The translations under genes were made by a program, and so were the position numbers. DNA of 64,000 nt, taken from positions 87,558,616 through 87,622,615 of the forward strand of contig CM071924.1 in assembly GCA_016081115.2 (NCBI GenBank). The letters are read 5' to 3'. The notes under the pieces were generated by a model. That model was not told the origin of the DNA, made no database searches, and saw nothing but the letters and a program-made list of their open reading frames with translations. This DNA is from Rehmannia glutinosa (lineage: Eukaryota > Streptophyta > Magnoliopsida > Lamiales > Orobanchaceae). Positions 1-11,814 of this stretch are shown here, piece by piece. The first letter of the stretch is position 1, and every line of letters begins with the position of its first letter.

Positions 1-733
1 CGGTCAAAGAAGGTATGAATTTTAAGGGATTTATTAATTTTACGGAAGCATGTGGGGCCTGATATGGTCATAATGGACTATTTCCATTTTCACCTGTAAA
101 CCTTAGTTTGAAACTGATAACATAGAATCGGACATCTTTTAATTATATGCCCTGTTAAGTTTATCGGCTGGAAACCTGACATGATCCATTTAAAACCTCC
201 GAATGGAGACTGGATCTAAGTAGGTGTAACAATGTCACAAATAAAACATGTGACGGAAATTAAGAGTGTTCATATTCTGTAATATATGGAACGAATTTGA
301 TCATATTTCTTTATTTTGTTATAAAGGGTATACTAGAAACTTCAATGAATAATTGATTTCTTTTAATAAGGAAGGCCAGAATTGAAACTAATACCTCAAA
401 AAGAGCCATTCTGAACTTACCCCATCCATAAGACCATAAACCCCAAATGCATATATACATTCTAAGAGAAATTAAGCCCATGAAATTAGAATCTTTCATT
501 TGTCCCACTTGCGTCTTTTCAAATAATTTAAGACGGTTCTTTCAAAAAAAAAAAAAAAAAAATTAAGATGGCGTCATCTTGACTTTGAAAATGACCAGAC
601 ATTAATATTATATTTGGACCTTCAATTTTGACAAAACAAAACAGAAATGAATAAAACTAGTTAAGAAGATATTTTATATGAAATACTACCATTTGAAACT
701 AAAAAATATATACTTTTCATAATGTCTTCAAGG
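1..733. other. AT-rich intergenic DNA, no gene seen
   Basis: No coding exon, RNA gene or bounded repeat is recognisable here. A run of about 20 A sits at 545-562. Short open frames have no family resemblance. Confidence 0.6.
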
Positions 734-741
734 CTAAAACC

Positions 742-1198
742 AAGGTGTGACAATTTTTGACACGATACGAAAACACGACTAGAACCTAACACGATATAAG
801 CGGGTTAGGGTTGACCCATTTATTATTCGGGTCATAATCGTGTCAAAACCATTTAACCCAAATAATAAATGGGTCAGTTTTGGATTGACCTGAAATGACC
901 CACTAAACCCGTTTAAATAAAAAAATTCAGTATTATTTTAATATTTTTTAATATTCTATATATAAATAATCTAAAATTCTCATTTTATCATAATAAATAA
1001 AAGATTTATTCAAGGTTAAAAATATGCAGGTCATTTCGGATCGTGTTTGAGTTATCCGTGTATTAAACAGGTTGTGTTTGGGTTGACTCGTCTGACCCGA
1101 ATAATTAAACGGATCGTGTTCGGGTTGGGTGAATTTGTGTAATTATCATGTCTCAACACGACCCGCGAACCCGAACACGACTCGAATTGCCACCCCTA
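742..1198. mobile_element. hAT-type miniature inverted-repeat element
   Basis: The element is flanked by a perfect 8-bp direct repeat CTAAAACC (734-741 and 1199-1206). Its ends are imperfect inverted repeats: AAGGTGTGACAATTTTTGAC on the left and, read in reverse, TAGGGGTGGCAATTCGAGTC on the right. An 8-bp target duplication with a TAGGGGTGGCAA-like end is the known signature of plant hAT elements. The inside is full of ACACGA and GGGTT(G/C)ACC words and has no coding capacity, so it is a non-autonomous derivative. Confidence 0.8.
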
Positions 1199-1206
1199 CT
1201 AAAACC

Positions 1207-1684
1207 CAAAGGTCTAAAGCAATGTGTACTTTGCAAGCATGTAGAAACCATGAGACGCTAGTCGGGCGGCAGTACAGTGCCTAGGGCGCTTTGTCGGGCA
1301 TCTGCCTAAGAACAATAAATTTTTCTATTTTCCTTGACCAACTTTTGGCCGCCTAGGCCCGGTTTTAGCCTGAGGTGATTTTGTCACCAATTTTTGGGAT
1401 AAAAAATCGCTTTCGTTTATGGATGGATACCTAGGTTGAATTTTACAACATTGGTACTTTTACCTTGATTCGACCCAGTCTTTGTCTTAGGATCGATTTG
1501 GGATGATCATCGACTATACTTAATATGACAATGATCACATATTTTTTAAGGTTGCATTTGGATGAGAGGATTTGGATTTGGGGAAAAGATTTCAAATGAC
1601 TCCATCCAAATAACCTCAATGGACTTATTATTATGGATTTAAAATCCTTAGATTCAAATCTATCAATCCAACTGGAGTCTAAGA
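1207..1684. other. Repeat-like intergenic DNA
   Basis: 1255-1500 contains CCTAGGC/GCCTAGG-rich text resembling another stretch at 61340-61490, so it is probably a decayed dispersed repeat. 1545-1670 has inverted similarity between 'GGATTTGGATTT' and 'AAATCCTTAGATTC' type words and may be a further miniature element, but no target duplication is visible. Confidence 0.35.
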
Positions 1685-2362
1685 TAGGGGTGACTACGGT
1701 TCCGGAACCACCGATTTCGGTTCCAAAATTGCCGATTTCGGTTCCTCATTTTGGAGGAATCGGAACTGGAATCGTTACCTCACGATTCTGGTTCTAAAAC
1801 TAGAACCGACAGTTCCGATTTTTGTTTGGAACCCGATTCCTCCACGGTTTTGGTTCCGGTTTTAACCGAAACCGTTTGTTTATCTTTTGATAATTTTTGA
1901 TTTTTTTTTTAAAATAGTTTATCAAGTTCAGTTACAAAAAAAATGGAAAAAGAAAGAAAAAAAAATTGGACTTAATATTCAATTGAGTTTTGTATTTAAT
2001 ATTAATAATAATATTAAATTGTCTATATATACTATTAGAGTATGAAGTAATACAAAGTTCGCGTAGTTCTCTTACAACATTTATTTTAAAATATGCCTCA
2101 TGTGGTTACGAATATAAAATATTATAATAAATATTTAACATTTCTTTTATCATATTTTACCAAATAAAAATAAAAATTGTTGGTTTTAACCTTGAAACCG
2201 TCGGTTATGGTTCCACATATGGTTCTAATCGATTGTTAAAATCGCCGGTTCCACGGTTTTTTATACTAAAGAACCGTTGACTGGTCAATATTTCTCGGAA
2301 CCGTTGACCACAATTCCGGTTCTAATTTGTAACCCGATTTCGGTTCTATTTGGCCACCCCTA
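1685..2362. mobile_element. hAT-type miniature element rich in GGTTCCGG words
   Basis: The ends are inverted repeats TAGGGGTGACTACGGTTCCG and, read in reverse, TAGGGGTGGCCAAATAGAAC. The flanks are GTCTAAGA (1677-1684) and ATCTAAGA (2363-2370), an 8-bp duplication with one mismatch. The outer 200 bp on each side carry repeated GGTTCCGG/AACCG words on both strands, like subterminal transposase sites, and the centre is AT-rich. No coding capacity. It shares the TAGGGGTGGCNA terminus with the element at 742-1198. Confidence 0.75.
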
Positions 2363-2632
2363 ATCTAAGATCTTTTAAGATGATGACACATATTTCTAAC
2401 CTCATTTAAACTACATGAGCATTCTACTTATAGTAGTTCATTGCCAAATTTATCACAAAATAATTGGTGATTCAACTTATCGCTAGTATTTGGCCAAACC
2501 CAATATACGGTTTTGTAGATGCTACATATGAAACACTACACTTAGTATAACATCTATATATGTATAAGACCTGTTAAATTAACTTAACAATCTAAATACG
2601 TATTAAATATGTATTAACTATGTATAATTGTT

Positions 2633-3041
2633 AACCAGGTGGCTTAGCCCACCTGGCCACCACAAGCAATTGTGGGATGGAGGTCAGGGGTTCAAATCCC
2701 TGCTCCATCAAATTGTTTGTGGGGTGAAGGTCAGGGGTTCATATCCCTTCTCCATCAAATTGCTCCCGGGGCATATGCGAGCTGGTGAAGATTTGGTGGG
2801 AACTCATACTGAATAGCATCCGTGTGTGGGTTCGATTCGGGAGAGATCGTTATTAGTAGATTGGGGGTCGAACATAATTGTTCTCTTTTTCCTTAGGATC
2901 TGGTTGTCGTCGCCGCCCGTCGAACACGACCATGCGTGCACATCCCGCGCTTTTTACTTGGCGGCAAGAATGAGAGCCAAAGCATAGTCCTCGGGCGTAG
3001 TGCCGTGTTCAGGCGAGTTATCAAAAAAAAAAAAAAAAAAA
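2633..3041 (+). mobile_element. tRNA-derived SINE with poly(A) tail
   Basis: A perfect 17-bp target duplication AACTATGTATAATTGTT flanks it (2616-2632 and 3042-3058). The head has pol III promoter words: a box-A-like TGGCTTAGCCCACCTGG near 2639 and a box B GGTTCAAATCC near 2689. A second, near-identical copy of the box-B segment follows at about 2727-2755 (GTCAGGGGTTCATATCCC). The body ends in a 20-base A run (3023-3042, the last base shared with the duplication). Long perfect duplication, poly(A) and tRNA-like head together identify a SINE; the intact duplication suggests a fairly recent insertion. Confidence 0.85.
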
Positions 3042-3058
3042 AACTATGTATAATTGTT

Positions 3059-4374
3059 TTTATAGAAATAGGGGGAAAAAGAATAGTTAAGCCATGGTCT
3101 CCGTTAATATTTCAATTTATCCATGAGTCCACCACATGCACCACACGTGTCGTCCCAAAAGTTATAATCGGGCCACGTCTCTGTGTAGTAGGATGAAAAA
3201 AGAGTGAGCAAATATCAAGTGGACCAATCAATTTGGGTCCATTGGACCATCATCAGTGGCTTCACGGTTGCCCTTTTAGCCTACTGAAAGAACATACAAT
3301 ATTTAATTTCCAATAAATAAGTTATTTGTAAATCATAATAAATTAACATATTGTACACCACGCACATCGACTGGATGTACTCTCACCGCCCAATCAGAAT
3401 CCATTATTAAAAGTTGGACCCACACGCCCAACACACTGTATCTTCTTTTTTTCATTTTCTTTTTTGATTTTACTTTACAAAAGAAACCCTCAAATTTTTT
3501 TCATTTTTTGAGAAGAAAGAACCCTCAAATTTGATACATGTTATTTGGTTATGATTATTAAAATCATTTAAGTATTGGCACAGGTGACATCAATAGTCAA
3601 TATTTTTTTTGTCAATTATGGCAATAATGTTTTAACATATTCTAATTAAATTACGAATTATTGAATAGGATCCTAATAACTTTTGAAGTAGAAATAAATC
3701 TATAGTATTCTAATTAAGATTTCACACAGAGAATTCTGACATCCGATGTTAGTTCACATATCATTCATTTTCTCGTAACTAAATCTAATGCAATTTAATA
3801 ATCTTAATATCTATTAATCATATTTTTTTTTGAAAATCTATTAATCATATTTAAAGACAATAATAATCCTAATTTTTTTGAGGAAATAATAATAATCCTA
3901 ATTTTGTTAATATTGTGGAGAGTGCACAAACAAAAAGTAGCCACATTTGCACTAGATTTATATTAAGTCAAGTGCTGACACTTTGTGTTTAAAGATAAAA
4001 GGTTTGTAATTGAACTTTATTTAAGATTTGTTAGGTTTGTCAACAAAAAAAATGTTAGGTATACAAAAGTAACTTGATAAACGAATAATATATATATTTT
4101 TAAAATAAATCAAAAAAATTGATTGAGAAAATATTGGGAAACTAGAAACATCACTCAACATTCAACAATGCCTCTAAATCAACCATTTCTAAAAATAAAT
4201 ATTTTTTTATATGCTGCCGTTCGGAGACAAAATTCACTTAAAGAAAAGAAGATGGATATATAAGCCAACCAAATTAATAATTTTGACACTAAAAACAATA
4301 TAAATAATAAATATAATGCTTTAAGGAGGTATTTAATCGAGTTAATATTTCTATGCATATTACTACACTCGATG
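3059..4374. other. AT-rich intergenic DNA
   Basis: No gene, RNA gene or bounded element was recognised. The stretch is AT-rich, with short local duplications such as the ATCTATTAATCATATTT words at 3810-3852. Confidence 0.5.
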
Positions 4375-4383
4375 AAATATTAT

Positions 4384-4664
4384 ACCCCTCGTTCAAAATA
4401 AGTGATTTTTCTAGGAAAAAACAGACACACTTAGGACTGTATTAAAATACCCAGTATACCCTTAACTAATCATAAACGCTGCTCTAGAATATAACAAATT
4501 TGTGCATTAGTGTTAGCTGAAAAATGATAGGTTTAAGGATAATTTTAAAAAAAAATTCTCATTCCCTAAAAAAAAAATTCTCACCAGTCTGGAAAATGTC
4601 AAAATATCATTTTTTTGAAGATTTTTTGTTGTGTCAAAACGTCACTTATTTTGAATAAGAGGCA
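4384..4664. mobile_element. Mutator-like miniature element
   Basis: A perfect 9-bp duplication AAATATTAT flanks it (4375-4383 and 4665-4673). The ends are inverted copies sharing the core TTCAAAATAAGTGA (left at about 4393, right in reverse at about 4640-4655). A 9-bp duplication is typical of Mutator-like elements. There is no coding capacity. It lies about 400 bp upstream of the probable first exon of the PHR1-like gene. Confidence 0.7.
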
Positions 4665-4989
4665 AAATATTATTGCAAAGAATGATATTTAATTTTTGAA
4701 TATTGAGCTTTTATTTTGGTTAATTAAAGGGACACTTAAAATCGTCCAAAAACTTCTCTTTCTCCAGATCTTAAAAAATAAAAAAGGAGATTCACACACG
4801 CTCCAGATAACGCGCGTGGGCAAGATACACACCCTGAGCATAAAATTATTGGAAGAAGCCAAACTCAAATAGAAGACAGCAAAAGAAAGGCGCACTCATT
4901 ACCGTACAATTCTTTATGGCCACTCGCCGGTGACGGAACCTCCCTCAAACAGCCCGCGCGTGCAATTCCCAACCTACAAGTATACGCCG

Positions 4990-6524
4990 CACGCAAAACT
5001 ACGTATTTCTACAGGTATCGTATACGTTATTGCTCAGCCATCACGGGATTGTGGATGAGATTTTTTATTAGCTGAAGACCTGGAGTTGTAGCTGTTCCAT
5101 TCCTCAATTGCCGTTTCTTTTTTTTCTGATTTTTAGGTAAGAATTTCGTGAGCTTTTTTTTGTTCCTGATTGTTACGTAAATTTCGAAGCTTTATTTTAG
5201 TTGAATTTACTGTGAATTGTCTGTTTCTGAAATTTTTAATTATGACCCTAGTCGGCTTTGAGTTAATTTTTGAATCTTATCTATACGCACGCTTGGGGGT
5301 TCTGTAAATTTCTGATTTGTTGTCATTTGCAAGTTGTGTTCATTGGCTGTTATCCATGGTTTGAACATAGGGATTTTCTTATTCTGTTTTTAGGAATTTG
5401 TGTCTTGATTGATTGCCTCATATACTGGTTTTGTTAGGATCTTTATTGAATTAATTTGGTGTCATTTCTTTGGTTATGGGATTTTAGTTCAACTAGGGTA
5501 AAGCCTTTTATGATCAAAGATGTTGATGGTTATGGTTCTTGGTGGTTATTTTCATGTGCCAATGGCAGGACACATAAATTGCGAGCATACCCGCAGTTCA
5601 GCGCTGCAACAGCCTGTTACAGGCCAAAATAGTATTTTGTTTTCTATGGATATCTTGCATTTGGCGAAGACGAACTTTTATTTATGTTTGACAGAAATGC
5701 CACCCAGCCAAAACTTATGATATGCCAACTTTTTAGCCCTAATTTTTCCTTTTGTTAGGTTACCATAATTATTTTGGTGCTTGGTCCAGTTCAGCAATTT
5801 ATTGTCTTTTATGATGAGTTCGAGATGAGAGATTTTCTTATGAACTTTTGAAAGTCACTGAAAGATAAGGATTATGATAAGTATCGGTTTCTTTTAAGGG
5901 CTATTGTTCTTTCAGCTCTTGTACAATTGAGGTTTTCGCATTCTGTCAGAGATTTATTGCATTTAGTGCTTTGACTTGAAATGTGCTTGGTCTTAGAGCA
6001 AGATTCAATCAGATGATAAAGTGATACTTAAATAAGGGACTTTTTGTACTTTTACTGGAATGGTTTCTCTTCTCCCTTCCCCTTCTTTCTCCCTCCCTCT
6101 TGTTGCTATGGTGGAATGGAGTTATGACCTATACATGACAAAAACAATTTCATACTGCCCATGTGAAATCGTGCTTTTCCCTTATTAGAGATCTTAGTTT
6201 CTGTTATTTATCTTCCAGTATGTTTTTTACCAACCTCATGAATTAAACCTAAATTCTGTAAGCATCTTTTAAATTTCTCTCTCTGCTGTAGCCTGCATAG
6301 GGAAAGATCTCTTATTTACAATTTTAGAAATATTCTAACATTGTAGCTGATTCACAATTTTCTGTGCCTTTTCTTTTAGTAATGTTGTAATATGCATTTT
6401 TACCTCTTTGAGTTGTGAGTTTGATGTCTGTTCTTGTGGTATAAGTTAAATAGGTGACTGAAGAAGCTGAGCTGGTTTCTAATAACTTACGTGGAAGTAT
6501 CTGTTGTTTACATACGAGCCAACA
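4990..6524 (+). other. Probable 5' leader of the PHR1-like gene
   Basis: The reading frame opens at 6525, but upstream there is a good donor site AG|GTAAGA at 5136/5137 and an acceptor AAATAG|GTGACTG at 6453/6454. This suggests a non-coding leader exon ending at 5136, a 1.3-kb leader intron, and 71 untranslated bases before the ATG. The start of transcription is not defined by the sequence, so the left limit is a guess. Confidence 0.5.
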
Positions 6525-9500
6525 ATGGAAGCAAAACCAGCTTTATCTATTCAAAGATCAGGTGCCGGACAAATTAGTAACTTTGGGGCCTCAGCCGCTC
6601 TGTCTTCTTCATTCCCTGTTCTTCCAACCCCACAGCAGGAGACATGTCCAAAATTTTCGGACTCCCAGCACGTTGCCTTAAACAGGGAATTCATGCAACG
6701 TCCTCCAGCTGTTGTATCACCATTGTCTTCCAACAGTGGGGTTGTTGGGCATATTTTTTCTTCTTCTTCAGGATTTTCTACAGATCTTCATTTTTCATCT
6801 GTCCAACTGCAAGAAAAGCATCCAAGACAATCCCCATTTATTTCTCAATCAACAAGTAGTGGGAAATCAGCTGTATTACCAAACTCAGTTGATTCGCGAG
6901 TTCTTCAATCCACTGCATCAAGTCAGTTTAACAAAGAAAATAACGACTCCTGGTGCACTGATACATTACCTGACTTTCTTGATTTTCCAATGAGTACAAC
7001 AATCCTGAATGGTCAACTAGATGGTAGTAACAGTGGCGGCATTGCCATTCCATCAGAGGATCTCAGTAAACCAAATGATTGGCAGGATTGGGCTGATCAG
7101 CTTATTACTGATAACGATGCTTTGGCTACTGATTGGAATGGGCTTCTTGCAGATGCAAGTGTTGCAGATCCAGAACCAAAGGTAGATGTTATTTTTTAGG
7201 GATAATTAGAGAAACCTCCCTGAGGTTCGGGTTAATTACAAAAAACTCCAGAGGTTTTTGAAAATAACAAAAAAACGCTTGAGGTTTGATTATGTCTTAC
7301 ATTTCCCCCTTCATAAGCAAAACACATTTCAAAAACCCTCTTGATATTTATAGAAATATTACAGTTACCCCCTTAAATTTAAGACATAATCAAACTTGAG
7401 GGGGCTTTTTTAATTTTGAAACATCTCTGGATTTTTTGTAATTAGCCCAAAGCTCAGTTTTCTTTTTTTTTTTTTTAATTATCCCTATTTTTTATGAATG
7501 ATCTTTGTATCATGCTTTTGTATATTTCTCGGTTCAAACAGTCAGTTTATAATTTATTAACATTTGTCTTCTTATACTACTGCAGGCATCATATCAAATT
7601 TCCCAACAATCAACAAGTGTCTCCACACAGCAGCCTCATATATCCCAACAGCTCTCTGTCCCAGGTACACCTGGAGAAATTTGCACCAATGGCGGTCAAT
7701 CATCATCTGCAAATGCTGCTTCAGGAAAGCAGCGCATGCGTTGGACACCAGAACTTCATGAGGCCTTTGTGGAAGCAGTCAACAAGCTTGGTGGCAGTGA
7801 AAGTAGTTTTTTTTTCTATTCTTGATTCATTGCTTCAAAGTGACCTGGTGTAAAATCATTGGCCTGCTACTGACATCAAAATTCTCTTTTATACAGGAGC
7901 TACTCCCAAGGGTGTCCTGAAACTAATGAAAGTTGAAGGGTTGACCATCTATCACGTGAAAAGCCACCTACAGGTATGTAGTATTCTGTAATAATGGCCT
8001 TATCCTAAACCTGCGTCGATTGGATTTCTCACTCTGCTTGACATATGTTTAATGAACTGCAGAAGTACCGAACGGCTAGATATAAACCAGAGACAACAGA
8101 AGGTGCCACAAGAATCAACCTTTTTGCTATAAATTCCATGTTATTCATGTTTTTGGATCGTTTTAGTTCATCATTCCCTGTACAAACAGTAAAATCAATG
8201 ATGGTGTGCAGCTATGTGACATCTTCTGCTAATTTTGATGTGCGAGTGAAATTGCTTTCCCTCCCCCACCTTCTCTGTTTTTGTGGTGGCTCTGTTACAA
8301 GTTATTGGAGTTTTTTCTTTCCTTTGTTGTCTTTTCTGTAATGGGTATGGCCACTAATTGTTCTTTAGCTTATTTGTTAATTTATTTGCTTTGCTTTGCT
8401 AATTCTGTCAATTAATACTTGCAGTAAAGGGGATCTATCTGATTTCTTTCACCTCTGTATTATCTTTACATACTAATTTGTTTTATTTTTGGCATAATGA
8501 ATTTTGATACCTTTTTATGTCTTTGCTTCAGTGTCAATCTTTGTCATATGATTTAATGTTTGTATCCTCCTACATGCCATATCGTGTTGGAAGCATTTTT
8601 GTTGACTTACTATAAGAGATGCACTTTTGCTTTGTTGCCTGGCCCAAGTTATTTGAAAGCTTTTCAAGACCTTACTATGATTGCTTTGGCAGTAGTAAAA
8701 AATAACAAGTATAAATTACATATATGAACTCTGTGTTAATTTTCTTCTGTGTTTTAGTCCCTGATAACCTCCAAATCCAGGTTCTGCTTCTTCAAACTTA
8801 TGTATGGTTGATCAGGATTCTTGGCTTATCGAATATGCTATAGATTAATGTGCAGAGAAGAGACTAACAATTATCATTGCCTAAGCGAGCACCTTGTTTT
8901 CTTTTGCAGAATCTTCCGAGAAAAAACCTGCCTCCATTGATGAATTGTCATCTCTGGACTTAAAAACGTGAGTTTGATTGCTCTATGTTAAATTCTTGTC
9001 ACTGATATGTTATGATTTCTTTTGTTAAACCATGTCTTATATTTTATAATATGTGAATTCTTATGGATTTCCAACTTTGACATCCCTTGACTTCATGACT
9101 CCCTCTTTTTTGAATGTTCTATTTAAAGAGGGATGGTCAAAGGCCTGTACAAATATTCGATTGTTGTTATCGTTGCTGGGTTGGAACAGATTGAAACCAT
9201 AGATAGAGCTTTTCAATAAGCTTTATGTTTCTTTTATATCCGTTAGTTTCCTACAGAACACTGAATCTTAGAAGTGAACTAACATTATGATGAGCCGCTT
9301 CTCATACCTCATGTGCTATATGATTGCCTATCTTACTACCACTTCAAATAACTAGGTAGATTAATTATTTATGTCAATGATCATGGCAAGATATTAATAT
9401 CTCTAGGGAGTTTGTTAAACGGGAAGTAAAGTTAGTTGTTTGGCCAACCTGTGTAAACCGGCACCTTAGTGGGATCCTGATTACAAACTAACGTGTGAAA

Positions 9501-10610
9501 AGATAAATAACGTAAGTTGGATTGCATGAAAAAAATAGTGTCTATCAGGGAAATAGCTGAATAGGATGAATAAAACTTAAATCTTGCAAGGGGATTGAAT
9601 AGATGGAAGGGGGTGGTCTCAGGCTTAATTTGTAGAAATCTTCACCAACATGTTTGGGGTTTAGATTTTTGATATCGCAACATGCGTAGGCATCTCAAAA
9701 AGAGAGTATGAGAACTTTTTAAAATGCGTGAATCTTGAAGAAACGCAAAGCTTGATATATTTATGTCTACCGTTGTTTGGCTGATTTTTATGCCATATGT
9801 TCTTTTTTTGCTGATTGTTATGCATCTCTGGTTTTAAAACAGGGGTATTGAGATCACTGAAGCACTGCGATTGCAGATGGAAGTCCAAAAGAGGCTTCAT
9901 GAACAACTTGAAGTATGATTTTGTGCTTTATGTAAATTTTCTCATCGTGATAGGGTGCTACTGGGATTTTTAGCCCGTATATGGCATGTGATGGAGAATT
10001 AAAACACAGAATTACTTCTAATTTGATATGAAGCCTATGGCTAATAAATCTAGTGTTTTGCTATTTCCGTAAGTGCTGAACAATGAAATCTGCATGCCTC
10101 TAGCTGTTAGCTTAATCCTGCAACTGCCACGAATATTGGAGAGTGGAAAATATAAAGAAAATGCATGATATGGTTTTCTATTTATGCTATATACTCTTAA
10201 AAATATTGTTTTTTATCCTTTTATTGTAAACTTTACAAACACTGATGTATACTTGAATTCTGCAGATTCAAAGAAATCTACAGCTTCGAATAGAAGAACA
10301 GGGAAGATATCTTCAGATGATGTTTGAGAAGCAGTGCAAGTCCGGCGTTGACTTGCTCAAGGGTTCTTCTTCCGCCAGTGAGAACCCTTCTAAAGAGTCG
10401 ACAGATGATAAGGTCCAAAATTCTTCTGCCAAAGATAATTTAGTGTTAGATGCCGACAAGAAGGAAACAAAAGGTGAAACGGCCAAAACATCAGGAGAAA
10501 CTTCTCTGCTGGCGGCAGAGAAACAAAAAGCAGTTCTCGAAAATTCAGAGGCAAGTGTTGGCGGCAAATCCGACTTGCCACCAACAAAGCGTGCGAAAGT
10601 TGATGAGTAG
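6525..10610 (+). CDS. PHR1-like: PHR1-like MYB-CC transcription factor (phosphate-starvation regulator)
   Basis: Coding exons are 6525-7181, 7586-7802, 7897-7973, 8063-8102, 8910-8967, 9843-9912 and 10266-10610; all junctions are GT-AG, the phases join cleanly and the product is 487 residues. The start MEAKPALSIQRSG resembles PHR1 starts. Residues about 267-325 form a single MYB/GARP domain (RMRWTPELHEAF, TPKGVLKLMKVEGLTIYHVK, SHLQKYRTARY). Residues about 350-400 form the MYB-CC coiled coil with the LHEQLE motif (368-373) followed by IQRNLQLRIEEQG. The N-terminal part is Ser/Gln-rich and has the WQDWADQLI and DWNGLL blocks seen in PHR1; the C-terminus ends in a basic-acidic TKRAKVDE. Members bind the P1BS site (GNATATNC) and activate phosphate-starvation genes in the nucleus; their activity is restrained by SPX proteins when phosphate is plentiful (family knowledge). 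Intron 1 of the coding part carries a miniature transposon (7199-7485). No disabling lesion is seen. Confidence 0.93.
7199..7485. mobile_element. Intronic Mutator-like miniature element, GGGATAATTA family, copy 1
   Basis: A perfect 9-bp duplication TATTTTTTA flanks it (7190-7198 and 7486-7494). Its ends are exact 10-bp inverted repeats GGGATAATTA / TAATTATCCC, and most of the length folds back on itself (left CCCTGAGGTT-type words, right AACTTGAGGGGG-type words). It lies inside an intron of the PHR1-like gene, starting 17 bp after the donor site. It is closely related to the copies in the CESA4 introns, especially that at 15781-16040. Confidence 0.85.
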
Positions 10611-11289
10611 GGCCCATGTCGTCTTTTAGATCCTATCGAGACTGAATATATGAACGGTTTATCAGTCATTGAGTAGGGCTAAGAGTAAGCTCACAAGGAG
10701 ATGTGAAGTTCTAAGTTTATTTGTTTGGATGAAACTCTCTATTTGCCGTCGGCTTTGTTTCCCTCAAAAACTTAGTTCTTTAGCAGTCTTTAGACTTTTG
10801 GGTGTCATAAACTTGAGTTCCTTCTGACTTATTTAGGGCAAATATGACAGAATTTTGATTGGGAAATGAAGCCAGCTTTTCGATGTTTCTTGATTATTGA
10901 GAGTGGAAATCTCTGTAAGAATGTTGAGACCCATGATTTCAATAATTTGGGTTTTGTAAATGAGTACTTTAATATATGCCCATCTCTTTTCTACCCAGAA
11001 GAATTTAGTGCAAGAGCTTTCTAGTTTGGATCTTCTATTCCTTATGTCGTCCGTGTTTCAATATATTAAGTGAATGTCATGTGTATAAAATGATATGAAA
11101 TACTAAACTAGGGGGGCTTTTAATGCTCACTCGAGTCTAATTCAAGCATAAGGGCAATGATAGAAAAATGGATCTTAACATACATCAAAAAATACCACCC
11201 CCACCCAACTAACAAAACAATATAAAACAAAAGAAAGAATTAAGTCTCCCAACATTAGTAAAGTTGGGCGGACAATGCAAGCACACTAG
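10611..11289 (+). other. PHR1-like 3' end and spacer before CESA4
   Basis: The stretch from 10611 to about 11000 is likely the 3' untranslated region, judging only from position; no single clear polyadenylation site stands out. The rest is AT-rich spacer. Confidence 0.45.
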
Positions 11290-11297
11290 CACATATG

Positions 11298-11493
11298 CAG
11301 GGACGAACGCAAAAACTGTAGCATGGGGAATAAAATTGAAAATATTTGAGAGAGAGATGGCGTTGGAAAATATTTAGGGAGACAAATAACTTTTGCATAT
11401 AAATATATAATATATAGATATATATACCACATATCATAAAAATTTGTGGGGGGGGGGAATGGCCCCCTACAGCCCCCCTCTCGGTCCGTCCTG
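11298..11493. mobile_element. hAT-like miniature element in the CESA4 upstream region
   Basis: The ends CAGGGACGAACG and, read in reverse, CAGGACGGACCG are inverted repeats of the hAT type, and the flanks CACATATG (11290-11297) and TACATATG (11494-11501) are an 8-bp duplication with one mismatch. The 196-bp body ends in a run of ten G (11447-11456) and C-rich text, with no coding capacity. It ends about 320 bp before the CESA4 start codon, so it could affect its promoter. Confidence 0.65.
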
Positions 11494-11814
11494 TACATAT
11501 GTGAAAAGTGAGTTTGGTGTATTAGCTTCTAAACACCCTTTGAGTGGAAGCTACAAAGACATGGTGACATTTTTTTTTTTTTTTTTTGGTTCTTGCAGAA
11601 AGAAGAAGCAACCAAAACTGTCCCTCTTCTCACCAATCTGACTTCTCTTCAAATCAAACCTTCAGAATTTGACCCCATACCCATTAGCTGGTAGTACCCT
11701 CTCAACAAACACACACAAAAAAACACACACAAAAAAACACACACTGATTCTTAAAATACCCTTTCTCACCTAAGCCACATCTCATTCATTCTTTCTCTCC
11801 ATTTTCTTGCCACC

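Noticed and set aside
9661..9906. Minus-strand frame of 81 codons
   Set aside because: It overlaps exon 7 of the PHR1-like gene in antisense and has no family likeness.
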